A stretch of DNA of 12,841 nucleotides from Marinospirillum sp. GTDB taxonomy: Bacteria > Pseudomonadota > Gammaproteobacteria > Pseudomonadales > Halomonadaceae. The position numbers and the translations under genes are program-made. The notes under the pieces are model-generated. The model did not search any database. It was not told the DNA's origin and saw only the letters and a list, made by a program, of their open reading frames with translations. Shown in pieces: positions 1-8,162 of the stretch. Each line of letters begins with the position of its first letter. Position 1 is the first letter of the stretch. Location: the NCBI GenBank assembly GCA_007119985.1, contig SKOQ01000018.1, forward strand, positions 1-12,841, read 5' to 3'.

Positions 1-1908
1 ACACTGGAAACCTGGCCGCGTACTGCGGATCGTCCTGCGGCTGATGCTGGGGATTGGTTGCGCCAGCAGCCCGGTGTCGATGCCAATCGCATGGGTGGGC
101 ATGGATTGGACCCAGTGATTCGTGGCCTGGGCCAGAATCGGCTCAATATTCTGCTCGATGGTGCCTATGTTTTTGGTGGCTGCCCGAACCGAATGGACCC
201 ACCCACGGCCTATGCGCCGCTGCACTCCTATGATCTGGTCACACTGAGCAAAGGTGTCACCACGCTGCGCTATGGTCCGGGTGGATCAGGTGGCACGGTA
301 GTTTTTGAACGCACTCGACCCGAGCTGCATGCGCCCATCACCGGTGATCTCGGTGCTTACTACGCCAGCCAAGGCGATGCTTGGTCGAGCTTTGCACGGG
401 TTGATCTGGGTGGCGAGCAGGGCTATCTGCGCGTATTCGGCGAATACAGCCAAGCCGACAACTATGAAGACGGTGCCGGACGCGAAATCTGGAGTGGCTA
501 TGAGACCACCCAAGGCGGCGTGATTTTGGGCTGGACGCCGAATCAACAGACCTGGCTGGAGTTCACCTATGAAGAAACCCGTGAACGCGATGTGAAGTTT
601 GCTGGTGCGGGTATGGATTCCCCTGAAAGTGACAACCGCACTCTGGGTCTGCGCGGCGAATACCTCTGGTCACCGCTGTTGACCCTGTCTGGTAACCTGC
701 ACTACAGCCAGGTGGAGCATGTGATGGATAGCTTCTCCTTGCGACCTGCTTCCACCGGAAACCGTGTGCCCACGACTTCGGACACCCTCACCGGGCGTTT
801 GATGGCCGAATATCAGCTTGGACCTAATCGGTTTACAGGCGGCGTGAATGTTATTCAGAATGAGCGGGATGCCACCTTTTATAACCCTGCTGGGGCGGCC
901 ATGTTTTTGATGTGGCCTGAAGTCACTCAGCGCACGAGTGGTGTGTTTGCCGAGGTGGAACACCTGATTGGCTCGAATAAACGTGCTTTTGCTGGTCTTC
1001 GTTTGGATTATGCTGAAGCTTCGGTCGATCGTGCTCATCGCCTGCCAGACAATGCCGGTCCAATGCCGCCTGCAATGCGTCAGCCGGCGCAGATTTATCA
1101 AAATGCTTACGGCATCACTGGCAATCTGGATCGTGAAGAATGGCTGACCGGTGCTTTTGTACGTTTTGAGCAGGATATCGGTGATTGGCAACGTGCTTTT
1201 ATCAGCGTCAGTCGTAGTCAGCGCATGGGCGATGCCACCGAGATGTATCTAGCAAGACCCAACTGGATCGGCAATCCTGATTTGAACCCCGAAACCAGCC
1301 ATCAATTGGATCTGGGCTGGCTAGGCCAAAGCCAAAGCTTCAACTATTCAGCGGTCGTTTTTGCCAACTGGGTCAGTGATTATATCTATCGTGATCAGGG
1401 GGCGATTGGTACCTATGGCAACGCCAGCCATTACCGCAATATTCGTGCTGCGCTCTATGGCATCGAGCTAGAAGCGGCGCTGCGTTATGCCGAGCAGTGG
1501 GAAACCCGTGCTCAGCTCCATGCCATGCGGGGTGATAATCGCAGTGATGGTGGGGCGCTGGCGCAGATTTCGCCTTATTCAGGTCAGGTTTCTCAACACT
1601 GGATCAGTCCGCAATGGGAGGCCAGTGCCACGCTACGTTTTGCCGCCAGTCAAGACAGATTGAATCTGGCCGCCAGTGAGCAACCAACCGCAGGTTATGG
1701 GGTGGTGGATCTGAGCCTGTTGTGGCGTCCAGTAGCGAGTGTTGAAGTGGCCACTGGGGTCAGCAATCTGTTGGATAAAAACTATGCCAACTTCATTAAT
1801 CGCAATCGTGCCGCCAGTGATCCTTTGAATGTCGGAGAAGACGCCTATACAGAGACACTCACCGAGCCAGGCCGTAGCCTCTGGTTGAGCGGGCGTTATC
1901 GCTTCTGA
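1..1908 (+). CDS. oprC: TonB-dependent copper receptor (OprC/NosA type), 5'-truncated by window edge
   Basis: Outer-membrane TonB-dependent receptor, probably for copper ions. The frame is open from base 1, so 635 residues are visible and roughly the first 60-90 (signal peptide, TonB box, start of the plug) lie outside; ATG or TTG codons near base 58 are internal, not the start. The plug domain is recognisable from DAGDWLRQQPGV, VIRGLGQNRLNILLDG and the YGPGGSGGTVVFER stretch. The rest is a 22-strand-type barrel ending in YRF, the terminal Phe typical of outer-membrane proteins. The family link rests on GGCPNRMDPPT (Cys codon 181, Met codon 193), matching the GACPNRMDAPT motif of the family. 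The copper site described for OprC is CxxxM plus HxM; here HVM has His at 718 and Met at 724, 179 residues after the Cys, close to the spacing I recall for OprC (C143/H323). This Cys is the only one in the visible protein. It is transcribed towards gltD and ends in a shared terminator. Family assignment is strong; metal specificity is inferred. Confidence 0.88.
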   Translation, partial: TLETWPRTADRPAADAGDWLRQQPGVDANRMGGHGLDPVIRGLGQNRLNILLDGAYVFGGCPNRMDPPTAYAPLHSYDLVTLSKGVTTLRYGPGGSGGTVVFERTRPELHAPITGDLGAYYASQGDAWSSFARVDLGGEQGYLRVFGEYSQADNYEDGAGREIWSGYETTQGGVILGWTPNQQTWLEFTYEETRERDVKFAGAGMDSPESDNRTLGLRGEYLWSPLLTLSGNLHYSQVEHVMDSFSLRPASTGNRVPTTSDTLTGRLMAEYQLGPNRFTGGVNVIQNERDATFYNPAGAAMFLMWPEVTQRTSGVFAEVEHLIGSNKRAFAGLRLDYAEASVDRAHRLPDNAGPMPPAMRQPAQIYQNAYGITGNLDREEWLTGAFVRFEQDIGDWQRAFISVSRSQRMGDATEMYLARPNWIGNPDLNPETSHQLDLGWLGQSQSFNYSAVVFANWVSDYIYRDQGAIGTYGNASHYRNIRAALYGIELEAALRYAEQWETRAQLHAMRGDNRSDGGALAQISPYSGQVSQHWISPQWEASATLRFAASQDRLNLAASEQPTAGYGVVDLSLLWRPVASVEVATGVSNLLDKNYANFINRNRAASDPLNVGEDAYTETLTEPGRSLWLSGRYRF

Positions 1909-1916
1909 AATAAGAG

Positions 1917-1941
1917 CGACCCCCTCGTGTAGAGGGGGTCG
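1917..1941. terminator. Convergent (bidirectional) terminator hairpin between the receptor gene and gltD
   Basis: A perfect 10-bp stem, CGACCCCCTC (1917-1926) with GAGGGGGTCG (1932-1941), encloses a 5-nt loop (GTGTA). It begins 8 nt after the receptor stop codon and lies 31 nt beyond the gltD stop. Read on the minus strand the stem is followed by CTCTTATTTC, a moderately T-rich tail; on the plus strand there is no T run. It probably serves both converging genes, more convincingly for gltBD transcripts. Confidence 0.8.
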
Positions 1942-1972
1942 TGATCAGTGCTGCCGGAGGTCAAGCCTCATC

Positions 1973-3406
1973 CTAGACCTTCAAGTAGCTCAAAATCCCC
2001 TTCGCGGCCTCGCGGCCTTCCCAGATGGCGGTCACCACCAGATCAGAGCCGCGCACCATATCACCACCGGCAAAGATCTTCTCATTGCTGGTTTGGAAGG
2101 GGTGCTTGGCTTTCTCCGGTGCCTCCACCAGGCCCCACTGGTTGGTGTTGATCTGGTGCTGCTCAAACCAGCTGGCGGGGCTGGCTTGGAAGCCGAAGGC
2201 AACCAGCACCGCATCAGCAGGCAGAATTTCTTCTGAGCCAGGGACGATCTCAGGACGGCGGCGGCCATTTTCATCAGGCTCACCCATTTGGGTGCGGACC
2301 ACCTTTACGCCCTCGACCTTGCCTTCACCAACGATGGCGATGGGCTGGCGATTAAAGAGAAACTTCACTCCTTCTTCGCGCGCGTTTTCAACTTCTTTAC
2401 GTGAGCCGGGCATGTTTTCTTCATCGCGGCGATAAGCGCAGGTCACGCTTTTGGCATTCTGGCGAATCGAGGTGCGGTTACAATCCATCGCGGTATCGCC
2501 ACCACCGAGGACCACCACCTTCTTGCCTTCCATGCTGATATAGTCGGCTGGGTTCTTCTCAAACCCGAGGCAGCGATTGACGTTAGAAATCAAGAAATCC
2601 AGCGCCGGATACACGCCAGGCAGCTGCTCGCCGGGAAAGCCACCCTGCATCGAGGTATAGGTGCCCATGCCCATAAACACCGCATCATAATCTTCCAGCA
2701 GCTGCGCCATAGTGACATCCTGACCTATCTCGGTATTCAGCCGGAATTCGATGCCCATGCCTTCGAAGATTTCACGACGGCGGCTCATCACTTGTTTTTC
2801 AAGCTTGAATTCAGGAATACCAAAGGTCAGCAGGCCGCCAATTTCAGGGTATTTATCAAAGACAACAGGTTTGACACCGTTGCGCACCAGTACATCAGCG
2901 CAGCCTAGGCCAGCTGGCCCTGCACCAATCACAGCGACTTTTTTATCTGTCCAGGTCACTTGGCTCATATCGGGCCGCCAGCCTTGAGCAAAGGCGGTTT
3001 CGGTGATGTACTTCTCGACTGAGCCTATCGTGACCGCACCAAAGCCATCATTCAGAGTGCAGGCACCTTCACACAAACGATCCTGCGGACAAACGCGGCC
3101 ACAAACCTCTGGCAGCGTGTTGGTGCTATGGCACAGCTCCGCGGCTTCAAAAATATGACCATCGGTGGCCAGTTGCAGCCAGTTCGGGATGTAGTTGTGA
3201 ACAGGGCACTTCCACTCACAGTAGGGATTGCCGCAGTCTAGGCAGCGATGCGCCTGCTGGCTGGCTTCTTTTGGCTCAAAAACATCATAGATCTCAATAA
3301 AGGCCTTTTTACGCAGGCCAACAGGCTTTTTATTCGGGTCTTTGCGTCCGACGTCCACAAATTGGAAGTCATTACTCAGGTTCGGATTGACTTGACGTGT
3401 CGCCAT
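1973..3406 (-). CDS. gltD: Glutamate synthase [NADPH] small (beta) subunit
   Basis: GltD takes electrons from NADPH onto FAD and passes them through iron-sulfur clusters to GltB, where glutamate is made from glutamine and 2-oxoglutarate; it acts in the cytoplasm. The 477-residue length is normal for bacterial GltD. The N-terminal part carries two cysteine groups, C55/C58/C63/C67 and C102/C106/C112/C116, for the low-potential 4Fe-4S clusters. The FAD-binding glycine motif GAGPAG is at 161-166, the NADPH-binding motif GGGDTAMD at 301-308, and the C-terminal FAD contact AGGDMVRGSDLVV around 446-458. The ATG at 3406 has a good ribosome site (GAGG, 8-nt spacer, on the minus strand). It follows gltB after 43 nt with no terminator between, so the two are co-transcribed. 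No key residue seems missing. Identification is essentially certain. Confidence 0.97.
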   Translation of the reverse strand: MATRQVNPNLSNDFQFVDVGRKDPNKKPVGLRKKAFIEIYDVFEPKEASQQAHRCLDCGNPYCEWKCPVHNYIPNWLQLATDGHIFEAAELCHSTNTLPEVCGRVCPQDRLCEGACTLNDGFGAVTIGSVEKYITETAFAQGWRPDMSQVTWTDKKVAVIGAGPAGLGCADVLVRNGVKPVVFDKYPEIGGLLTFGIPEFKLEKQVMSRRREIFEGMGIEFRLNTEIGQDVTMAQLLEDYDAVFMGMGTYTSMQGGFPGEQLPGVYPALDFLISNVNRCLGFEKNPADYISMEGKKVVVLGGGDTAMDCNRTSIRQNAKSVTCAYRRDEENMPGSRKEVENAREEGVKFLFNRQPIAIVGEGKVEGVKVVRTQMGEPDENGRRRPEIVPGSEEILPADAVLVAFGFQASPASWFEQHQINTNQWGLVEAPEKAKHPFQTSNEKIFAGGDMVRGSDLVVTAIWEGREAAKGILSYLKV

Positions 3407-3449
3407 GATTTTTTCCTCAGCATCAATTCTTTATTCATCTGTCTCTTTT

Positions 3450-6400
3450 TTATTGCGCACTTTGACGTGTTGTTTTCAGCAGATCCGCCAGTTGTGCTGC
3501 CTTGGGCTTCACGAGCCAGAAGTGACGAATAAAGTCGGAAAACTCTTGCAGTATCTTGCGGCCCCAAGCGGATTGGGTGTGATCCACAAATTCCTGAATC
3601 AAGCTGCGAAGATGGTTGCGGTAAGCCTCCATCTGCTCAGTATTGATACGGTGTAGATCGACCAGCTCATGGTTGTACTTATCCATAAAGCTGCGATCCA
3701 GATCCAGCACATAGGCAAAGCCGCCGGTCATCCCCGCACCAAAGTTATAGCCAGTATCGCCCAGCACACACACCAGACCCCCAGTCATATATTCGCAGCA
3801 GTGATCTCCAGCGCCTTCGACGATGGCGGTGGCACCTGAGTTACGCACCGCAAAGCGCTCACCAGCGCGACCTGCGGCATAGAGATGACCGTCAGTGGCA
3901 CCATACAAGCAGGTGTTGCCCATAATCGAGGTTTTGTGGCTGGCAAAAGAACTGCCCTGAGGGGGAACCAGCACCAGCTTGCCGCCATTCATGCCTTTAC
4001 CGACATAGTCGTTGGCATCGCCTTCAAGATACAGATTGAGGCCCTTGGCATTCCAGACGCCAAAGCTTTGTCCAGCCACGCCTTTCAGGTGCAGATTGAT
4101 CGGCGCATCTTCTAATCCAGCATCACCATAGCGCTGCGCGATTTCACCAGAAATACGGGCACCGATCGAGCGATCGCAGTTGGTGATGGTGAAGCTAAAA
4201 TCACCGCCAGTCTTTTGATCTAATGCATGGCGCAGTTCCACCACCATCCGCTCGGCTAATTCAGCCTGATCAAAAGGCTGGTTGCGGTTAATCTGGCAGA
4301 ACTGAGGGGCATCCGCTGGCACAGCATCGTTAAACAGCAGACGGTTCAGATCTAACTGGCCCTGACGTGAGGTGCTGCCGTCAATCACATTCAGCAAATC
4401 CACGCGTCCAATCAAGTCGGTCAGCTTGGCCACACCCAGCTCAGCGAGGATTTCGCGCACTTCTTCAGCAATAAAGCGGAAGTAGTTTTTGACCATCTCG
4501 ACCGTGCCACGGAAATGCTGTTCGCGCAGTTGATCATCCTGCGTGGCTACGCCGGTGGCGCAGTTGTTGAGGTGGCAAATACGCAGGTATTTACAACCCA
4601 GTGCCACCATCGGCGCGGTACCAAAACCAAAGCTTTCTGCACCTAAAATCGCGGCTTTGATCACATCCAAACCGGTTTTCAAACCACCATCGGTTTGCAG
4701 GCGGATTTTATCGCGCAGCTTGTTGATGCGCAGGGCCTGCTGGACTTCAGCCAAGCCGATTTCCCAAGGAGAACCCGCATATTTGATCGAAGTCAGCGGC
4801 GAGGCGGCAGTGCCACCATCATAGCCAGAGACAGTAATCAAATCGGCATAAGCCTTGGCCACGCCGGTAGCTATGGTGCCGATACCTGGCTCTGAAACCA
4901 GCTTCACCGAGACCTGCGCCTTGGGGTTGACCTGTTTCAGATCGAAAATCAGCTGGGCTAAATCTTCAATTGAGTAGATATCATGATGCGGTGGTGGTGA
5001 GATCAGTGTGACACCCGGTACCGCATGGCGTAGACGCGCAATCAGGGCATTCACCTTGCCGCCGGGCAGCTGGCCGCCCTCACCAGGCTTGGCGCCTTGT
5101 GCCACCTTGATTTGCAGTACTTCTGCATTCACCAGATAAGCCGGAGTGACACCAAAGCGCCCTGAGGCAATCTGCTTGATCTTGGAGGATTTGAGCGTGC
5201 CATAGCGCGCTGGGTCTTCGCCGCCTTCACCTGAGTTAGAACGCGCGCCCAGCTCATTCATCGCTTGGGCAAGGGCCTCGTGCGCTTCAGGAGAGAGGGC
5301 ACCTAGGGACATGCCAGCCGAATCAAAGCGTGGCAGCAGTTCTTCAACACTTTCGACCTGATCCAAAGACAGCGGCTGGTCGGCCTTTTTCAGTTGGAGC
5401 AGATCGCGCAGGGTCGCGACGGGGCGTTCATTAACCAGCTTGGCAAAACGCTTCCACGCACTATAGCTGCCTGTTTGCACTGCCTCTTGCATCGCCTTAA
5501 CGACATCTGGGTTATAGGCATGGTATTCGCCGCCATGCACATACTTGAGCAGGCCGCCTTGAGAGATCGGCACTGAGGCGCGTTCTGCTTGTTCAGCCAG
5601 CAGCTCTTGATCCAGCTGCAAGTCAGCAAAGCTGGCGCCCTGAATACGGCTGGCCACGCCCTTGAAGCACAGCTCAACGATCTCATCATTCAGACCTATG
5701 GCCTCAAATAGCTGCGAGCCACGGTAAGAGGGCAGTGTCGAGATGCCCATTTTGGACAGAATTTTCAGCAACCCTTTTTGGATGCCCTTGCGATAGGCGC
5801 GCCGAGTTTCGCCAGGCTCACCTTGCAGTTCACCGCTGCGATGTAGATCAGCGATGACCTGATAGCTCAACCAAGGATGAATCGCTGTCGCACCAAAGCC
5901 AAACAGCACCGCCATATGGTGAGAATCGCGCGCCCAGCCGGTATCAACAATAATATTGGCATCACAGCGCAGCCCTTTGGCCATCAAGCGATGATGCACT
6001 GCACCCGTGGCCATCAGTGCGTTGATGGGCAGCCAGCCAGATTGCAGCTGACGATCAGAGAGCACCAAAAGCACCTTGCCTGCACGCACAGCGTCTTCTG
6101 CTTGTTGGCAGAGGTGTTCGATGGCCTGCTTTAACCCCATCTGCTGCGGATCAAATTCCAGCGCCAAAATCTGCTCTTCAAAGCCAGGGCGAGGATCTTC
6201 GACCAAGGACTGGAATTTACGCGGTGACAGTACCGGAGTGGTCAGAATGATCCGGTTGGCATGCTCAGCACGCTCATCAAAGACATTCATCTCGCGCCCG
6301 ATACAGGTTTCAAGCGACATCACGATCGCTTCACGCAGTGGATCAATCGGCGGGTTGGTCACCTGCGCAAACTTCTGGCGGAAGAAATCGGCGACATGGC

Positions 6401-7961
6401 GCACCTTCTGCGAGAGTACCGCCATCGGGGTATCATCGCCCATTGAACCCACGGCTTCTTGGCCGCTTTCTGCCAGCGGGCGCAGCACCTGATTGCGCTC
6501 TTCAAGGCTGATGTTGAACAGCTTCATCTGGCGAGTCAGCTCTTTCTTCTCCAGCACCTCAAAGCGGGGGCCAGTTTCAGTGAGGGTAGACTCTAAATAG
6601 GTGGACTGTTCACGCAGCCACTGTTTGTAAGGTTGTGAGACCTTCAGCTGATCATCGACATCCTTGGTATGCAGAATATCGCCAGTTAAGGTATCAATCG
6701 CCAGAATTTGTCCTGGCCCAACACGGCTTTTATAAATCACGTCTTCGGGCTGGTAATCCCAGACGCCCACTTCGGAAGCCAGAGTGATATAGCCATTTTT
6801 GGTCATCACAAAACGCGCAGGCCGCAGGCCGTTACGATCCAGCATACACAAGGCATAACGGCCATCGGTCATCACCAATCCGGCAGGGCCATCCCAGGGT
6901 TCCATGTGCATCGAGTTAAATTCGTAGAAGGCGCGCAGATCACCATCCATGGTTTGGACATTTTGCCAAGCTGGTGGAATCATCTTGCGCACGGCGCGAA
7001 AGAGGGGCATATCGCCGGTCAGCAGCACTTCGAGCATATTGTCCATGCTGGAAGAATCTGAGCCTTCAGTGTTGACGACCTTATCGAGGGTTTCGATATC
7101 AGGAAGCCATTCGTTTTTGAAGTTCTTTTTACGCGCATTGGCCCAATTGCGGTTGGCCTCAATGGTATTGATCTCACCATTGTGGGCCAGATAGCGAAAG
7201 GGTTGGGCCAGATGCCATTTGGGATCGGTATTGGTGGAGAAGCGCTGGTGGAAAACACAGATCGCTGTCTCTAAGCGTTCATCGGCCAGATCCAGGTAGA
7301 AATGAGGCAGATCGACCGGCATGGTGAGGCCCTTGTAGGAGAGCACCTTGCTGGATAAAGAAGCGACATAAAAAGCCTCATCGCTTTTCATCACCATTTC
7401 AGCGCGACGTCGTGCCATAAAAAGCTTCACGCCCAGTTCTTTTTCTTCCATGCCTTCTGGGGCATTGACGAAGATCTGCTCAAAGCGCGGCATGCAGGCC
7501 AGCGCGATTTCGCCACAGACAGCAGGATTGGTTGGCACCTCACGCCAGCCCAGCACTTCCAAGCCCTGAGCATAGAGCTGCTGCTCTAAAGCCTGCTTGC
7601 CTTTTTGGTAGGTCGCATTGTCCTGCGAAAGAAAGACCATACCGACGGCATAGCGCTCACCCAGTTCGGCATTAAACAGCTTTCTGGCCTCTGCGCGTAA
7701 AAAACCGTCCGGCTTTTTGATCAACAGGCCACAGCCATCCCCTGTTTTACCATCAGATGCAATGCCCCCACGGTGGGTCATGCAGGTCAGGGATTCAATG
7801 GCTTTTTTAAGCAGGTCATGACTGGCTTCGCCGTGGACTTGAGCCATCAGGCCAAAACCACAGTTGTCTTTAAATTCACCAGGACGATAGAGGCCAGGCT
7901 GTTTTGGTGCATCTAGCTGTTTTGGTGCAGAGGAAGCAGAGTGCGGCGTGAAGGAGTTCAT
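3450..7961 (-). CDS. gltB: Glutamate synthase [NADPH] large (alpha) subunit
   Basis: GltB hydrolyses glutamine and channels the ammonia to a second site where 2-oxoglutarate is aminated to glutamate. From the ATG at 7961 the protein has 1503 residues. A 33-residue propeptide precedes the catalytic Cys34 (KDNCGFGL), which becomes residue 1 after cleavage. The class II amidotransferase domain shows THRGG (63-67) and HNGEIN (260-265). The FMN synthase domain includes GMSLGALSPEAHEAL near 885 and GAKPGEGGQLPGGK near 960. The 3Fe-4S cluster cysteines are C1123, C1129 and C1134 (CKYLRICHLNNC). A GXGXG-type beta-helix domain (GVAGQSFGVW, GDANDYVGKGMNGG) forms the C-terminus. I prefer the start at 7961 over an in-frame ATG at 7982: the minus-strand AAGAGAGA lies 7 nt before 7961, whereas nothing similar precedes 7982. 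It is the first gene of gltBD, preceded by a long regulatory region. Confidence 0.97.
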   Translation of the reverse strand: MNSFTPHSASSAPKQLDAPKQPGLYRPGEFKDNCGFGLMAQVHGEASHDLLKKAIESLTCMTHRGGIASDGKTGDGCGLLIKKPDGFLRAEARKLFNAELGERYAVGMVFLSQDNATYQKGKQALEQQLYAQGLEVLGWREVPTNPAVCGEIALACMPRFEQIFVNAPEGMEEKELGVKLFMARRRAEMVMKSDEAFYVASLSSKVLSYKGLTMPVDLPHFYLDLADERLETAICVFHQRFSTNTDPKWHLAQPFRYLAHNGEINTIEANRNWANARKKNFKNEWLPDIETLDKVVNTEGSDSSSMDNMLEVLLTGDMPLFRAVRKMIPPAWQNVQTMDGDLRAFYEFNSMHMEPWDGPAGLVMTDGRYALCMLDRNGLRPARFVMTKNGYITLASEVGVWDYQPEDVIYKSRVGPGQILAIDTLTGDILHTKDVDDQLKVSQPYKQWLREQSTYLESTLTETGPRFEVLEKKELTRQMKLFNISLEERNQVLRPLAESGQEAVGSMGDDTPMAVLSQKVRHVADFFRQKFAQVTNPPIDPLREAIVMSLETCIGREMNVFDERAEHANRIILTTPVLSPRKFQSLVEDPRPGFEEQILALEFDPQQMGLKQAIEHLCQQAEDAVRAGKVLLVLSDRQLQSGWLPINALMATGAVHHRLMAKGLRCDANIIVDTGWARDSHHMAVLFGFGATAIHPWLSYQVIADLHRSGELQGEPGETRRAYRKGIQKGLLKILSKMGISTLPSYRGSQLFEAIGLNDEIVELCFKGVASRIQGASFADLQLDQELLAEQAERASVPISQGGLLKYVHGGEYHAYNPDVVKAMQEAVQTGSYSAWKRFAKLVNERPVATLRDLLQLKKADQPLSLDQVESVEELLPRFDSAGMSLGALSPEAHEALAQAMNELGARSNSGEGGEDPARYGTLKSSKIKQIASGRFGVTPAYLVNAEVLQIKVAQGAKPGEGGQLPGGKVNALIARLRHAVPGVTLISPPPHHDIYSIEDLAQLIFDLKQVNPKAQVSVKLVSEPGIGTIATGVAKAYADLITVSGYDGGTAASPLTSIKYAGSPWEIGLAEVQQALRINKLRDKIRLQTDGGLKTGLDVIKAAILGAESFGFGTAPMVALGCKYLRICHLNNCATGVATQDDQLREQHFRGTVEMVKNYFRFIAEEVREILAELGVAKLTDLIGRVDLLNVIDGSTSRQGQLDLNRLLFNDAVPADAPQFCQINRNQPFDQAELAERMVVELRHALDQKTGGDFSFTITNCDRSIGARISGEIAQRYGDAGLEDAPINLHLKGVAGQSFGVWNAKGLNLYLEGDANDYVGKGMNGGKLVLVPPQGSSFASHKTSIMGNTCLYGATDGHLYAAGRAGERFAVRNSGATAIVEGAGDHCCEYMTGGLVCVLGDTGYNFGAGMTGGFAYVLDLDRSFMDKYNHELVDLHRINTEQMEAYRNHLRSLIQEFVDHTQSAWGRKILQEFSDFIRHFWLVKPKAAQLADLLKTTRQSAQ

Positions 7962-7997
7962 AAGCGGGTCTCTCTTGTGCATCTAGTTATGCAAAAT

Positions 7998-8014
7998 CGG
8001 CATTGCTTATGCCG
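7998..8014 (-). promoter_or_regulatory. gltB leader hairpin, overlapping a sigma-54-like -24/-12 element
   Basis: CGGCAT and ATGCCG form a perfect 6-bp stem with a 5-nt loop, 21 nt before the gltB ribosome site on the minus strand. The same bases contain GGCA and TGC with the GG-N10-GC spacing of sigma-54 promoters (GG at 8013-8012, GC at 8001-8000), matching 7 of 12 fixed consensus positions. If used, transcription would start near 7989, giving a leader of about 28 nt. Read on the plus strand the stem is followed by TTTTTATCTTTCTT and resembles a small intrinsic terminator. Which role is real cannot be decided by reading. Confidence 0.35.
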
Positions 8015-8094
8015 TTTTTATCTTTCTTGGGCTCATCTTACACGCGCCGGTGGACGAAAAACAAACAAAAAAATCAATGAAAAGTAAAAAAATA

Positions 8095-8110
8095 CGCCTT
8101 TTTCAAACCA
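8095..8110 (-). promoter_or_regulatory. Second candidate sigma-54 -24/-12 element upstream of gltB
   Basis: On the minus strand TGG (8110-8108) and GC (8097-8096) have the invariant GG-N10-GC spacing. The remaining -24 and -12 bases match the TGGCACG-N4-TTGC consensus poorly, about 6 of 12. Its position is attractive: a start near 8084 would place the NtrC-like dyads at about -88 and -116, the usual enhancer distance. Low confidence. Confidence 0.25.
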
Positions 8111-8114
8111 GCAG

Positions 8115-8138
8115 GAATCAATTTAAATGCATTGATTC
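8115..8138. promoter_or_regulatory. Perfect 8-bp inverted repeat with IHF-like sequence
   Basis: GAATCAAT (8115-8122) and ATTGATTC (8131-8138) are perfect inverted copies separated by 8 nt. On the minus strand, bases 8137-8125 read AATCAATGCATTT, which fits the IHF consensus WATCAANNNNTTR except at the last base. A further direct copy of AATCAAT lies at 8072-8078. The site falls between the NtrC-like dyads and the candidate sigma-54 elements, where a DNA-bending protein would be expected in an enhancer-dependent promoter. It could equally be an operator for an unrelated dimeric regulator. Confidence 0.4.
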
Positions 8139-8162
8139 TTTTTGGTTATCATCTTGGTGGTT

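Noticed and set aside
670..1191. 173-codon minus-strand frame inside the copper receptor gene
   Set aside because: Lies wholly antisense to a clear family gene, with no recognisable domain or ribosome site; an overlap shadow.
6076..6492. 138-codon plus-strand frame within gltB
   Set aside because: Antisense to conserved gltB coding sequence and rich in Ser/Arg/Cys, typical of a shadow frame.
6970..6977. GCTGGTGG, identical to the Escherichia coli Chi site
   Set aside because: A single 8-mer within coding sequence is expected by chance, and Chi identity varies between lineages.
7962..7982. Seven-codon N-terminal extension of GltB from the ATG at 7982
   Set aside because: No Shine-Dalgarno before 7982; the extension's own bases contain the ribosome site for the ATG at 7961.
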